This document shows, piece after piece, positions 39,711 to 39,712 of a DNA stretch of 39,712 bases (the first letter of the stretch is position 1; each line of letters begins with the position of its first letter). The translations under genes and the position numbers were made by a program. The stretch is from Neelides folsomi (Eukaryota > Arthropoda > Collembola > Neelipleona > Neelidae): NCBI GenBank assembly GCA_034687125.1, contig JAQGBZ010000497.1, forward strand, positions 1 through 39,712, read 5' to 3'. The notes beneath the pieces were generated by a model. The model was not told where the DNA came from. It saw only the letters and a list, made by a program, of their open reading frames with translations, and made no database searches.

Positions 39711-39712
39711 AC

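Overview
This window is animal nuclear DNA, most likely from an arthropod and possibly a springtail or related hexapod. It is very AT-rich. The genes are split by short GT-AG introns, mostly 50-350 bp. They include a DUF4789-type secreted protein, F-box/LRR-type proteins, an ABCC/MRP transporter and insect-style ionotropic receptor (IR) sequences. The placement rests on gene types and architecture only; no species marker is visible. All multi-exon models were built by hand by matching splice sites and reading phase, so exon ends are predictions.

Left part (1-9.6 kb) is accessory DNA. Positions 1-420 hold a fold-back array of GGGCAA/TTGCCC words. Positions 938-3010 hold a decayed P-element/THAP9-type transposase, with a frameshift in the THAP domain and one amber stop. 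It runs in frame into a truncated second copy of the IR gene (3010-5191), which is itself interrupted by a GC-richer insertion. The better IR copy (7196-9581) has one frameshift just before transmembrane segment 2.

Middle part (10-24 kb) holds small, mostly unfamiliar genes. On the minus strand, 10003-11971 is a seven-exon secreted protein that joins a helical/coiled-coil N-terminal half to a globular domain resembling calreticulin without its P-domain. Also present are two small single-pass membrane proteins (13813-14256 and 17630-18658), a DUF4789-like secreted protein (14534-15360), and a divergent pair of F-box/LRR-like genes (19404-21721 minus, 22123-23603 plus) that share a ~400 bp promoter region.

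Right part: 24145-30423 (minus) is a full ABCC/MRP4-type transporter. I could reconstruct it in 23 exons with consistent phase (1293 aa), with an unusual Walker A in NBD1 and one GC-AG intron. After it come a MITE-like hairpin (31231-31356), a small secreted protein (32284-33097), a four-TM protein (33440-34274, minus) and a Cys-rich single-TM protein with a PPxY tail (36549-37388). The right end has two more arrays of palindromic words (CCATGG, then TTGGGCCAA). Beyond them lies a transposase-like ORF (38502-39710, minus) that runs off the window and looks EnSpm/CACTA-like. No rRNA, tRNA, CRISPR or bacterial-type operon was seen.
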